Shown here: positions 1 through 5,293 of the stretch, in pieces
How positions within the stretch are numbered: position 1 is the first letter of the stretch
Layout: the number at the start of each line of letters is the position of its first letter
Assembly: GCA_020216965.1 (NCBI GenBank)
Contig: JAIWOJ010000193.1
Location: 1-5,293, forward strand
DNA from: Prosthecobacter sp.
GTDB taxonomy: Bacteria > Verrucomicrobiota > Verrucomicrobiia > Verrucomicrobiales > Verrucomicrobiaceae
Length of the DNA: 5,293 nucleotides
Direction: 5' to 3'
The notes under the pieces: model-generated
What the model saw: only the letters and a program-made list of their open reading frames with translations
The model's database searches: none
What the model was told of the DNA's origin: nothing
Translations under genes and position numbers: made by a program

Positions 1-136
1 AGCATCAAGCTACCGCTTTTCTGTGGGTGGCTGCAGGACCAAGGGATCGCCATTCCGAGAACAGGCGTTGGCTGCTTTTCGGGAGTTTCCAGGGCAGTGA
101 GACCTGCACGGAAAGCGGCGGCTACTGCCGCACGCA

Positions 137-192
137 CTCCAAGACGCTCCGCGCTGTTCAGGCGTTTGGAGCCGCGCGGCAGCGTCTTGGAG
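137..192. repeat. Long inverted repeat / hairpin (REP- or MITE-like)
   Basis: CTCCAAGACGCT at 137-148 is the exact reverse complement of AGCGTCTTGGAG at 181-192. The stem continues inward with CCGCGC (149-154) against GCGCGG (174-179), leaving only C180 bulged, so about 18 bp pair. The interior holds a short GGC (161-163)/GCC (171-173) pairing. Outside, CCGCA (128-132) can pair with TGCGG (194-198) across an asymmetric internal loop. The right half also carries two similar copies of one motif (CGTTTGGAG at 163-171 and CGTCTTGGAG at 183-192). The pairing is certain from the sequence. That it is a dispersed repeat is inference: similar intergenic units seem familiar to me from Verrucomicrobiaceae, but I cannot confirm this here. 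It begins about 128 bp beyond the htpG stop. Confidence 0.65.
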
Positions 193-242
193 ATGCGGGC
201 TAGGGGGCGGGTTCCAGACTCGAGGCTGGCAGGACGGCTAGG

Positions 243-304
243 CCCGGATGCCGAAGGTCTGCGTGATGCAGGCCCTTTTGTCCGCAAGGACGGCGGCATC
301 CGGG
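243..304. repeat. Perfect 11-bp inverted repeat enclosing two hairpins (three-way junction fold)
   Basis: CCCGGATGCCG (243-253) and CGGCATCCGGG (294-304) are exact reverse complements. The 40 nt between them is fully accounted for by two more hairpins. The first pairs 254-257 with 274-277 and 258-262 with 268-272, with C273 bulged and a loop at 263-267. The second pairs 278-283 with 288-293 and is closed by a GCAA (GNRA-type) tetraloop at 284-287. No junction nucleotide is left unpaired. The three wobble pairs (258/272, 278/293, 279/292) are G-U only if the plus strand is the RNA; on the minus strand they become A-C mismatches. It lies 15 bp past the htpG stop, so it would also sit in the htpG 3' UTR. 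It could be a structured RNA, a 3'-end stabiliser or a repetitive element; I do not recognise a named RNA family. Confidence 0.5.
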
Positions 305-319
305 GTGCTGAGCTTTCCC

Positions 320-2158
320 CTAGCTGACGCGGGCCATGATTTTTTCAGTGCGGGCGACGACGCGCTGGGGATCATCCAGCAGGCCGGCGCTGAGCAGGGC
401 ATTGTCTAAAAGCTGCTCACTGAGCAGGGTGGCCAGGGCGCTGTCGCTAGCGCGTAGGGCATGGACCTTTTTCACCAGATCATGCCGGGGATTGATCTCC
501 AGGATGACCTTGGGTGCCTGGACTTCATCCGGCTTCATGGCCTTCATCATCTGGCGCATCTGGGGGGGCATTTCCCCTTCAGGCGTGATGGCCAGGGCAG
601 GTGCGCTGACGAGGCGCTTGCCTGCGCGCACTTCCTCGACGGCATCCCCCAGGGTCTCTTTTAGCCAGCCATTGAGGGCGGTGATGTCCTCTTCGCTGAG
701 GGATTCACCTTCGGTCGTGAGTTCGCCCAGGTCCACATCGGGGCTATTGACGGCCTGGAGTTTTTTGCCCTCAAACTCAGGCAGCATGGAGACGACATAT
801 TCATCGATGGTCTCGTAAAGGAAGAGCACCTCGTAGCCTTTGTTTTTGAAGGCTTCGAGGTAGGGGCCGCCTTCGATGGCGCTGCGGCTGGGGGCCACCT
901 GGTAGTAGATGGCTTTTTGCTCCTCCTTCATGCGTTTCACATAGTCAGCCAGGCTGATGACCTCTCCTTTTTCAGTAAGGCTGGATTCAAAGCGCAGCAA
1001 TTTGGCGATTGCATCGCGGTTACCGTGGTCTGTGGCGATGCCTTCTTTGAAGAAGCGGCTGAATTTGCCATAGAACTCTTGGTACTTTTTGGGTTCGTCC
1101 TGCGCTTCTTTGTCGAGGAATTTGAGCAGGCGCTTGCTGACGACCTCACCCAGTTTGCGGACGAGGGCGCTGTCTTGCATGGACTCGCGGGAGATGTTGA
1201 GCGGCAGGTCTTCGGAGTCGATGACGCCTTTGACGAAGCGCATCCAGTCTGGCAGGAGCTTGGGCGGATGGGGGTCGATGAGGACTTTTTTGCAGTAGAG
1301 GGCCACGCCGGGCTCCATCTGGCCCATGCCAAACATCTCCATGTTTTGCTCAGGGAGGAAGAGGAGAGCATTGATGACGAGCGGTGCATCTGCCTGGAAG
1401 TGCAGGCGGTAGCTGGGCTTATCAAAAGCCTTTGCGGTGAATTTATAGAAGGCTTCGTATTGCTCATCGCTGACGCTTTCTTTGCTCTTCAGCCAGATGG
1501 CCTCCACGGTGTTCACGCGCTCGCCATTGAGGGTGATGGGGAAGCCGACGAAGTTGGAATACTTGCCCAGCACGCTCTTCACCATCCAGGCTTTGGCGAA
1601 GTCCTTGGCGTCTTCCTTGAGCTTGATGACGATGCGGCAGCCGCGATCCTGGCCGGGGGCTTCATCGATGGTGTAGGTGCCGACGCCCGTGCTGGACCAG
1701 ACGAGGTGCTCTGCCTCAGCACGCCAAGAGTGGGTGTACACCTTGACCTCCTCTGCCACCATGAAGGCGGAGTAAAAGCCGACCCCGAACTGGCCAATGA
1801 GGGAGGCCTCACTACCTTTGCCAGCATTTTTCAGAGCAGCGGCGAAAGCCTTGGAGCCAGAATGGGCGATGGTGCCGAGGTTTTCCACCAGTTCAGCGCG
1901 GGTCATGCCGATGCCGTGATCGGCGATGGTGAGGGTGCCTGCGGTTTCATCCGTGGTGATGCTGATCTCCAGGGGTTTTTCGGCCTGAAAGATGTCTTTT
2001 TCCGTGAGCTGGGTGAGGCGCATCTTTTCCAGGGCATCAGCCGCATTGGAGACGAGCTCGCGGATGAAGATCTCACGGTCTGTGTAGAGGCTGTGGATGA
2101 CGATATCCAGGACCTGTTTGACCTCGGCCTGGAATTCATGGGTGACGGGGGTGCTCAT
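320..2158 (-). CDS. htpG: Chaperone protein HtpG (bacterial Hsp90)
   Basis: Cytosolic ATP-dependent molecular chaperone that works as a homodimer and remodels client proteins, usually with DnaK. The product is 612 residues, close to the roughly 620-630 usual for bacterial HtpG. The N-terminal GHKL ATPase domain shows [13 protein letters not shown] (residues 31-43, with the expected catalytic Glu34 and Mg-ligand Asn38), IADHGIGMT (78-86, nucleotide-contacting Asp80; His81 stands where Asn is common) and the glycine-rich lid [11 protein letters not shown] (122-132). The middle domain carries [11 protein letters not shown] (315-325) with the ATP-sensing Arg324. The C-terminal dimerisation domain ends ARVS, with no eukaryotic MEEVD tail. 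I chose the ATG at 2156-2158 because homology begins at MSTPVTHEF. The frame stays open upstream to 2620, but that part is antisense to purE and has no family similarity. No clear Shine-Dalgarno precedes the start. It is divergent from purE. Confidence 0.97.
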   Translation of the reverse strand: MSTPVTHEFQAEVKQVLDIVIHSLYTDREIFIRELVSNAADALEKMRLTQLTEKDIFQAEKPLEISITTDETAGTLTIADHGIGMTRAELVENLGTIAHSGSKAFAAALKNAGKGSEASLIGQFGVGFYSAFMVAEEVKVYTHSWRAEAEHLVWSSTGVGTYTIDEAPGQDRGCRIVIKLKEDAKDFAKAWMVKSVLGKYSNFVGFPITLNGERVNTVEAIWLKSKESVSDEQYEAFYKFTAKAFDKPSYRLHFQADAPLVINALLFLPEQNMEMFGMGQMEPGVALYCKKVLIDPHPPKLLPDWMRFVKGVIDSEDLPLNISRESMQDSALVRKLGEVVSKRLLKFLDKEAQDEPKKYQEFYGKFSRFFKEGIATDHGNRDAIAKLLRFESSLTEKGEVISLADYVKRMKEEQKAIYYQVAPSRSAIEGGPYLEAFKNKGYEVLFLYETIDEYVVSMLPEFEGKKLQAVNSPDVDLGELTTEGESLSEEDITALNGWLKETLGDAVEEVRAGKRLVSAPALAITPEGEMPPQMRQMMKAMKPDEVQAPKVILEINPRHDLVKKVHALRASDSALATLLSEQLLDNALLSAGLLDDPQRVVARTEKIMARVS

Positions 2159-2305
2159 GGGGATTTCAGGTTGAATCAGTTTGGGGGGGTAAAAACGGGC
2201 GCGGAGGTTAGGTGGACGCGCTGTTTGGTCAAGGGCGCGGGCGGTGCTTGGAAAGCCAAGCGGCGAGGTTGCGCTAGGCGCGGTGCGGATTACAGGCATG
2301 GGTCT
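2159..2305. other. Divergent intergenic region between htpG and purE
   Basis: These 147 bp must hold the start signals for both divergent genes. Visible elements are a run of seven G at 2183-2189, a perfect 6-bp hairpin (GCTTGG 2246-2251, CCAAGC 2256-2261, loop AAAG), and a short GCGC-TAG-GCGC dyad at 2271-2281. I see no convincing -35/-10 pair for purE on the plus strand. I looked for a CIRCE heat-shock operator (the long TTAGCACTC inverted repeat bound by HrcA) in front of htpG and did not see one. Neither gene has a good Shine-Dalgarno in this region. Confidence 0.6.
2205..2232 (-). promoter_or_regulatory. Possible sigma-70-like promoter for htpG
   Basis: Read on the minus strand, TTGACC (2232-2227) is followed after 16 nt by TAACCT (2210-2205), giving five of six matches to the -35 consensus and three of six to the -10. 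Transcription would begin near 2197, for a leader of about 40 nt before the htpG ATG. The -10 is poor and the region is GC-rich, so a chance match is quite possible. Confidence 0.25.
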
Positions 2306-2809
2306 ATGAGTCAACCGATCGTCGGCATCATCATGGGCTCCAGTTCTGACTGGCCCACCCTCCAAAACGCGGCCCAGGTGCTGGAGGAGTTTGGCGTGCC
2401 CTATGAGAAACGGGTGGTCAGCGCGCACCGCACGCCGCAGTTGCTGTATGATTATGCCACCAGCGCCCGCACGCGCGGGCTGAAGATCATCATCGCCGGC
2501 GCAGGCGGGGCAGCCCATCTGCCGGGCATGACGGCCAGCATGACCACCCTGCCGGTGCTGGGCGTGCCGGTGCAGAGCCGCGCGCTGAGCGGGGTGGATA
2601 GCCTCTACTCCATCGTGCAAATGCCCGGCGGCATTCCGGTGGCCACCTTTGCCATCGGGAATGCGGGCGCGCTAAATGCGGGCCTCTTTGCCGTGTCCAT
2701 GCTGGCTGGTGAGCAGCCAGAGCTGGCGGCCAAGCTCCAGGCATTCCGCGACCGTCAGACGGCCAAGGTGCTGGAGAGCCAGAAGGAGCTGGAAAGCGTG
2801 AACGCCTGA
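2306..2809 (+). CDS. purE: N5-carboxyaminoimidazole ribonucleotide mutase, PurE class I
   Basis: Catalytic step of de novo purine synthesis in the cytosol: class I PurE isomerises N5-CAIR, made by PurK, into CAIR, acting as an octamer. The product is 167 residues, against 169 for the E. coli enzyme. Diagnostic motifs are all present: GSSSDW at residues 11-16 (phosphate/substrate loop), SAHRTP at 39-44 with the active-site His41 (equivalent to E. coli His45), and [12 protein letters not shown] at 64-75. The later [17 protein letters not shown] and [11 protein letters not shown] segments are also typical. The AAHLPGM wording favours class I over the CO2-using class II enzyme. The ATG at 2306-2308 is chosen because homology begins at [12 protein letters not shown]; the frame runs open far upstream through the antisense of htpG. 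No Shine-Dalgarno is obvious. The partner gene purK is not in the window. The dehydrogenase gene starts 13 bp downstream, so a shared transcript is likely. Confidence 0.95.
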   Translation: MSQPIVGIIMGSSSDWPTLQNAAQVLEEFGVPYEKRVVSAHRTPQLLYDYATSARTRGLKIIIAGAGGAAHLPGMTASMTTLPVLGVPVQSRALSGVDSLYSIVQMPGGIPVATFAIGNAGALNAGLFAVSMLAGEQPELAAKLQAFRDRQTAKVLESQKELESVNA

Positions 2810-2822
2810 TCTTCCCCATCCC

Positions 2823-3833
2823 ATGAAAGCTTGGCAGATCACCGGAACGGAGGGCATCGCCTCCCTAAAAATGGCAGACCTCCCTGTGCCTGAGCCAAAA
2901 ACAGGTGAGGTGCGTGTGCGTTTGCGCGCCTGTAGCCTGAATTTCCGTGACTACATGAATGTGACCGGTATCCGTGGCATCACGGGGCCGCTACCGCGCA
3001 TCCCATGCTCAGACGGCGCAGGGGAGGTGGAGGCTGTGGGCCCAGGCGTCACCGGCTGGCAGCCTGGGCAGCGGGTGGTGATCCCCTTTATGCCCACATG
3101 GCTGCAGGGCGGCTTGACCCAAGCCCACGCGGCAGGTGCCCTGGGCGGCGCGGTAGATGGCCTGCTGCGGGAGTATGCCTGCCTGCCTGCGGAGAGCCTG
3201 CTGGCCGTGCCAGATTACCTGAGTCTGGAAGAGGCGGCCACGCTGCCCTGCGCTGCCGTCACGGCCTGGGATGCACTGCATGTGCGCGGGCAGCTCCAGG
3301 CCGGGGAAACGGTGCTGATCCTGGGCACCGGCGGGGTGTCCATCTTTGCCCTCCAGCTCGCCAAGCTGGCTGGTGCCCGTGTGCTGGCGACCACCCGCAG
3401 CGAGGAAAAGGCGGCACGGCTCAGAGACATGGGGGCAGAGGCGGTGCATGTTTCTCAAAACGATCCCGCCTGGGATGAATGGGCGCTGGCGCAGACAGGC
3501 GGTCTGGGGGTGGATAAGGTGGTAGAGATCGGCGGCCCGGATACCCTGAACCGCTCCATCCGCGCGACACGCTTCGGCGGGCACATCGCCCTGATCGGGG
3601 TGCTGACGGGGACGGCTGGGGAGGTGCAGACCGTGGGCATCCTGCGCAAAGGCATCCGCCTGGATGGCATCTATGTGGGCTCCCGTGCCATGTTTGCAGA
3701 GATGCTGCAGGCCATGCAGGCGGCCAGGCTCCGCCCAGTGATTGATCGCGTCTATGCCTTTGAGGAGGCACCGGAGGCCTTTTGCCATCTGGAGAGCGGG
3801 CGCCATTTTGGCAAGATCGTCATCCGGGTCTGA
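2823..3833 (+). CDS. Zinc-independent medium-chain alcohol dehydrogenase/quinone reductase-like oxidoreductase
   Basis: A 336-residue member of the medium-chain dehydrogenase/reductase (MDR) superfamily, probably a soluble NAD(P)H-dependent reductase or dehydrogenase. The substrate cannot be told from sequence. The N-terminal GroES-like domain (about 1-125) has SLNFRDY (38-44) and PCSDGAGEVEAVG (61-73), where zinc alcohol dehydrogenases have a GHE motif. The four-cysteine structural zinc lobe is also missing, so zinc-free chemistry of the quinone-oxidoreductase type is expected. The Rossmann domain carries LGTGGVS (167-173) for dinucleotide binding, and the TTRSEEK stretch after the second strand (190-196) would suit NADPH, though this is weak. 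The ALGGAVDGLLREYACLP segment (106-122) resembles the MDR7 subgroup. The C-terminal HFGKIVIRV is typical of a complete protein. The start lies 13 bp after purE with no clear Shine-Dalgarno, suggesting co-transcription without an obvious metabolic link. Confidence 0.9.
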   Translation: MKAWQITGTEGIASLKMADLPVPEPKTGEVRVRLRACSLNFRDYMNVTGIRGITGPLPRIPCSDGAGEVEAVGPGVTGWQPGQRVVIPFMPTWLQGGLTQAHAAGALGGAVDGLLREYACLPAESLLAVPDYLSLEEAATLPCAAVTAWDALHVRGQLQAGETVLILGTGGVSIFALQLAKLAGARVLATTRSEEKAARLRDMGAEAVHVSQNDPAWDEWALAQTGGLGVDKVVEIGGPDTLNRSIRATRFGGHIALIGVLTGTAGEVQTVGILRKGIRLDGIYVGSRAMFAEMLQAMQAARLRPVIDRVYAFEEAPEAFCHLESGRHFGKIVIRV

Positions 3834-3877
3834 ACCGGGGCTGGAACAAAGAAGGGGGGCGGAGGCTTGGACGGCAT

Positions 3878-3900
3878 TGACAGGGAATGTTTCCCTGTCA
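3878..3900. promoter_or_regulatory. Perfect 10-bp inverted repeat directly before the OsmC-family gene's ribosome binding site
   Basis: TGACAGGGAA (3878-3887) and TTCCCTGTCA (3891-3900) are exact reverse complements separated by TGT. The right arm ends one base before the GAGGAG Shine-Dalgarno. It lies 44 bp after the dehydrogenase stop and is not followed by a T-run, so it is a poor intrinsic terminator. It could be a repressor operator (a 23-bp dyad is a normal size) or an mRNA hairpin next to the ribosome site. The overlapping TTGACA at 3877-3882 looks like a -35 box, but no -10 follows at the right distance. Confidence 0.55.
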
Positions 3901-3906
3901 GAGGAG
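3901..3906 (+). promoter_or_regulatory. Shine-Dalgarno GAGGAG for the OsmC-family gene
   Basis: GAGGAG followed by the 4-nt spacer CCAC and then ATG at 3911. This decides the start: the in-frame ATG at 3887 lies inside the inverted repeat and would add eight residues (MFPCQRSH) not seen in the family. It is the only well-placed Shine-Dalgarno in front of a gene in this window. Confidence 0.75.
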
Positions 3907-3910
3907 CCAC

Positions 3911-4324
3911 ATGGCGGTTTCTATCTCGATCGATTACCTCGGCGGTCTGCGTTGCCAGGCGACGCACGGGCCCTCCCAGAACCAGTTCATCACGGACGCT
4001 CCCGTGGACAACCATGGCAAGGGAGAATCCTTTTCCCCCACGGACCTCGTGGCCACAGCGCTGGCGGCTTGCATGGCCACGGTGATCGGGATCAAGGCAA
4101 ACCAAAAGGGCTATGATCTCCCCGGCATGAAGGTGAGCGTGGAGAAGCACATGAGCGAGGACTCTCCACGCCGCATCGTGCGTCTGCCGGTCACCATTGA
4201 GATCCAGCTGCCGCCGGACCATCCCGACCGCAAGGTGCTGGAGGCCACGGCCCTCGGCTGCCCTGTGCATCACAGTGTGCATCCTGAGATCGATAAGCCC
4301 GTGACCTTTGTTTGGAATGGCTGA
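3911..4324 (+). CDS. OsmC-family protein (predicted peroxiredoxin-like)
   Basis: A 137-residue cytosolic protein of the OsmC/Ohr superfamily. Characterised members reduce organic or inorganic peroxides using a pair of cysteines, and both are present here: Cys54 in LAACMAT and Cys117 in LGCPVHHSV, each in the usual context. The N-terminal strand region IDYLGGLRCQATHGPS (7-22), the TDAPVDNHGKGESFSPTDLVATAL segment (about 28-51) and the C-terminal region ending KPVTFVWNG are characteristic. The SPTDLVATALAAC helix leads into the first active cysteine. Length is normal for the short OsmC/YhfA-like branch. It lies 77 bp after the dehydrogenase and is preceded by a perfect dyad that may control it. 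Enzymatic activity is inferred from family and cysteines; some members have no demonstrated peroxidase function. It is not classified more finely as Ohr or OsmC proper. Confidence 0.92.
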   Translation: MAVSISIDYLGGLRCQATHGPSQNQFITDAPVDNHGKGESFSPTDLVATALAACMATVIGIKANQKGYDLPGMKVSVEKHMSEDSPRRIVRLPVTIEIQLPPDHPDRKVLEATALGCPVHHSVHPEIDKPVTFVWNG

Positions 4325-4397
4325 CTGAGCCTGCGGCGTGCGGAGACCCCTGCGCCACGGCTTGGAGGAACCTAGCGACTTTCTTTTTCTATTCCGC

Positions 4398-5293
4398 ATG
4401 TCTTACCGCACGACGCCCGCCCCCCTCACCACCATGCCGCCAGGCATTCCCTACATCATCGGCAATGAGCTGGCGGAAAGGTTCAGCTTTTATGGGATGC
4501 GGGCGATTTTGTACCTGTTCATGACGACGGCGCTGGTGACGCATGAGGGGGCCCCGGATTTGATGAGTGAGGCAAAGGCGAAGGAGTGGACGCACCTGTT
4601 CATCGCTGGGGTGTATTTTACCCCGCTGGTGGGGGCACTGATCGCGGACCTCTGGCTGGGAAAGTACCGGACGATCATCGCGCTTTCGCTGGTGTACTGT
4701 CTGGGGCACTTGGCTCTGGCGCTGGACAATACGCGCTCTGGCCTGGTCGTGGGGCTGACGCTGATTGCGATCGGGGCTGGGGGGATCAAGCCCTGTGTTT
4801 CAGCGCATGTGGGGGATCAGTTTGCGAAAACCAACGCGCACCTGCTGTCGAAGGCATTCAACTGGTTCTATCTTTCGATCAACCTGGGGGCCGTCATCTC
4901 CCAACTGCTGACGCCGAAGCTGCTGGACTGGTATGGCCCGCATGTGGCCTTTGGGGTGCCAGGGGGGCTCATGTTTGCCGCCACGGTGGTGTTTTGGATG
5001 GGGCGCGGGACCTTTGCGCATGTGCCAGCCGATCGCAGACGATTTTTGAGTGATCCGACGGACCCGCGCTTTTTGCGGGCTTTGGCAGGATTGATCCCAC
5101 TGTTCATTTTGATCGCTGCCTTCTGGAGCATTTTTGATCAAACCTCCTCCGCCTGGGTGGAGCAGGCCAGCAAGATGGACCTCAAGGTGCTGGGGATGGA
5201 GCTGAACCCAGCGCAGTTGCAGGCGATGAATCCGTTTTTCATCCTGGTGCTGATTCCGCTTTTCACTTGGTTCATTTACCCGCAGGCGGGTCG
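4398..5293 (+). CDS. POT/PTR2-family proton-dependent oligopeptide transporter (3' end beyond window)
   Basis: Inner-membrane symporter of the major facilitator superfamily that imports di- and tripeptides with protons. The first 298 codons are visible and open; the family is usually about 450-500 residues, so roughly the last third lies outside. Signatures include the proton-coupling ExxERF motif in helix 1 (Glu24, Glu27, Arg28, Phe29, followed by SFYGMR), the PTR2 signature around GALIADLWLGKYRTI (79-93), GAGGIKPCVSAHVGDQF (126-142), FNWFYLSINLGAV (154-166) and, in a later helix, FWSIFDQTSSAW. Hydrophobic helices alternate with short loops as expected. The ATG at 4398 gives a normal N-terminus just before helix 1. 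No Shine-Dalgarno is well placed; GGAGGA at 4364-4369 is 28 nt away, and the leader is pyrimidine-rich. It follows the OsmC gene by 73 bp with no clear terminator between them. Exact substrate is unknown. Confidence 0.93.
   Translation, partial: MSYRTTPAPLTTMPPGIPYIIGNELAERFSFYGMRAILYLFMTTALVTHEGAPDLMSEAKAKEWTHLFIAGVYFTPLVGALIADLWLGKYRTIIALSLVYCLGHLALALDNTRSGLVVGLTLIAIGAGGIKPCVSAHVGDQFAKTNAHLLSKAFNWFYLSINLGAVISQLLTPKLLDWYGPHVAFGVPGGLMFAATVVFWMGRGTFAHVPADRRRFLSDPTDPRFLRALAGLIPLFILIAAFWSIFDQTSSAWVEQASKMDLKVLGMELNPAQLQAMNPFFILVLIPLFTWFIYPQAG

Larger units (their letters stand above)
1..319. other. Noncoding, palindrome-rich region downstream of htpG
   Basis: I find no supportable gene here. The plus strand is open in frame 1 from the window edge to a stop at 325-327, but the translation is Arg/Ala/Gly-rich, has no recognisable domain, runs straight through the inverted repeats and overlaps the end of htpG by 8 bp. 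I treat it as chance openness in GC-rich repeat sequence. What is visible is secondary structure: a small hairpin (GCGGC at 115-119 with GCCGC at 127-131), a long hairpin at 137-192, and a three-way-junction fold at 243-304. The region is best read as an intergenic repeat cluster at the 3' side of htpG. No oligo-T run follows any of these hairpins on the strand that htpG is transcribed from, so a classical intrinsic terminator is not evident. Confidence 0.6.

Noticed and set aside
211..235. tRNA T-arm-like motif or tRNA fragment
   Set aside because: The CCAG/CTGG stem has an eight-base loop and there is no acceptor, D-arm or anticodon arm in register on either strand.
243..304. Integron attC site
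   Set aside because: The palindromic arms lack the GTTRRRY and RYYYAAC core boxes, and there is no integrase or cassette gene nearby.
1..327. Plus-strand frame open from the window edge to 327, possibly a partial gene
   Set aside because: Low-complexity Arg/Ala/Gly-rich translation without any domain, passing through two strong inverted repeats and overlapping the htpG end; most likely repeat-derived openness.
917..2305. Long plus-strand frame in phase with purE
   Set aside because: It is the antisense of htpG, whose minus-strand product matches Hsp90 throughout; PurE similarity begins only at 2306.
3009..3806. 265-codon minus-strand frame opposite the dehydrogenase
   Set aside because: The plus-strand product has clear MDR domains; the antisense translation shows no recognisable family.
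3877..3905. TTGACA at 3877-3882 as a -35 box for the OsmC gene
   Set aside because: Sixteen to eighteen bases downstream lies GAGGAG rather than a -10-like sequence, and the start codon is too close.
4325..4397. Intrinsic terminator after the OsmC gene
   Set aside because: The best stem (GGCGTG with TGCGCC) is only six pairs including two wobbles and has no T-run directly after it; the pyrimidine tract at 4380-4390 is too far away.
3752..4399. 215-codon minus-strand frame opposite the OsmC gene
   Set aside because: Shadow of the OsmC coding frame, with no domain, spanning the adjacent intergenic regions on both sides.

Overview
The window looks like an ordinary chromosomal stretch of a GC-rich, free-living Gram-negative-type bacterium. 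The protein flavour and the scarcity of Shine-Dalgarno sequences make a Verrucomicrobiota member (Prosthecobacter/Verrucomicrobium-like) my best guess. Those protein features are a 612-residue HtpG, an MDR7-type oxidoreductase, an OsmC protein reading APVDNHGKGE and a POT transporter reading FDQTSSAW. This is recognition from memory, not a search. No phage, transposase, CRISPR, toxin or defence gene is present.

Layout. Positions 1-319 contain no credible gene but are rich in inverted repeats: a long hairpin at 137-192, and at 243-304 a perfect 11-bp inverted repeat enclosing two further hairpins, so that the whole folds as a compact three-way junction. htpG (Hsp90 chaperone) lies on the minus strand at 320-2158. 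A 147-bp divergent intergenic region follows, with one possible htpG promoter. On the plus strand come purE (2306-2809), a zinc-independent medium-chain dehydrogenase/reductase (2823-3833, 13 bp after purE), an OsmC-family protein (3911-4324) preceded by a perfect 10-bp inverted repeat that abuts its Shine-Dalgarno, and a POT/PTR2 peptide transporter (4398 to the window end, truncated by the edge).

How the genes relate. purE and the dehydrogenase are close enough to share a transcript, but I see no pathway link between de novo purine synthesis and the oxidoreductase. htpG (protein stress), the oxidoreductase and OsmC (peroxide stress) could loosely be called stress or redox genes, but the window gives no evidence of co-regulation. 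No new multi-gene system is apparent. The signals most worth a second look are noncoding: the structured repeat region downstream of htpG and the dyad in front of the OsmC gene.
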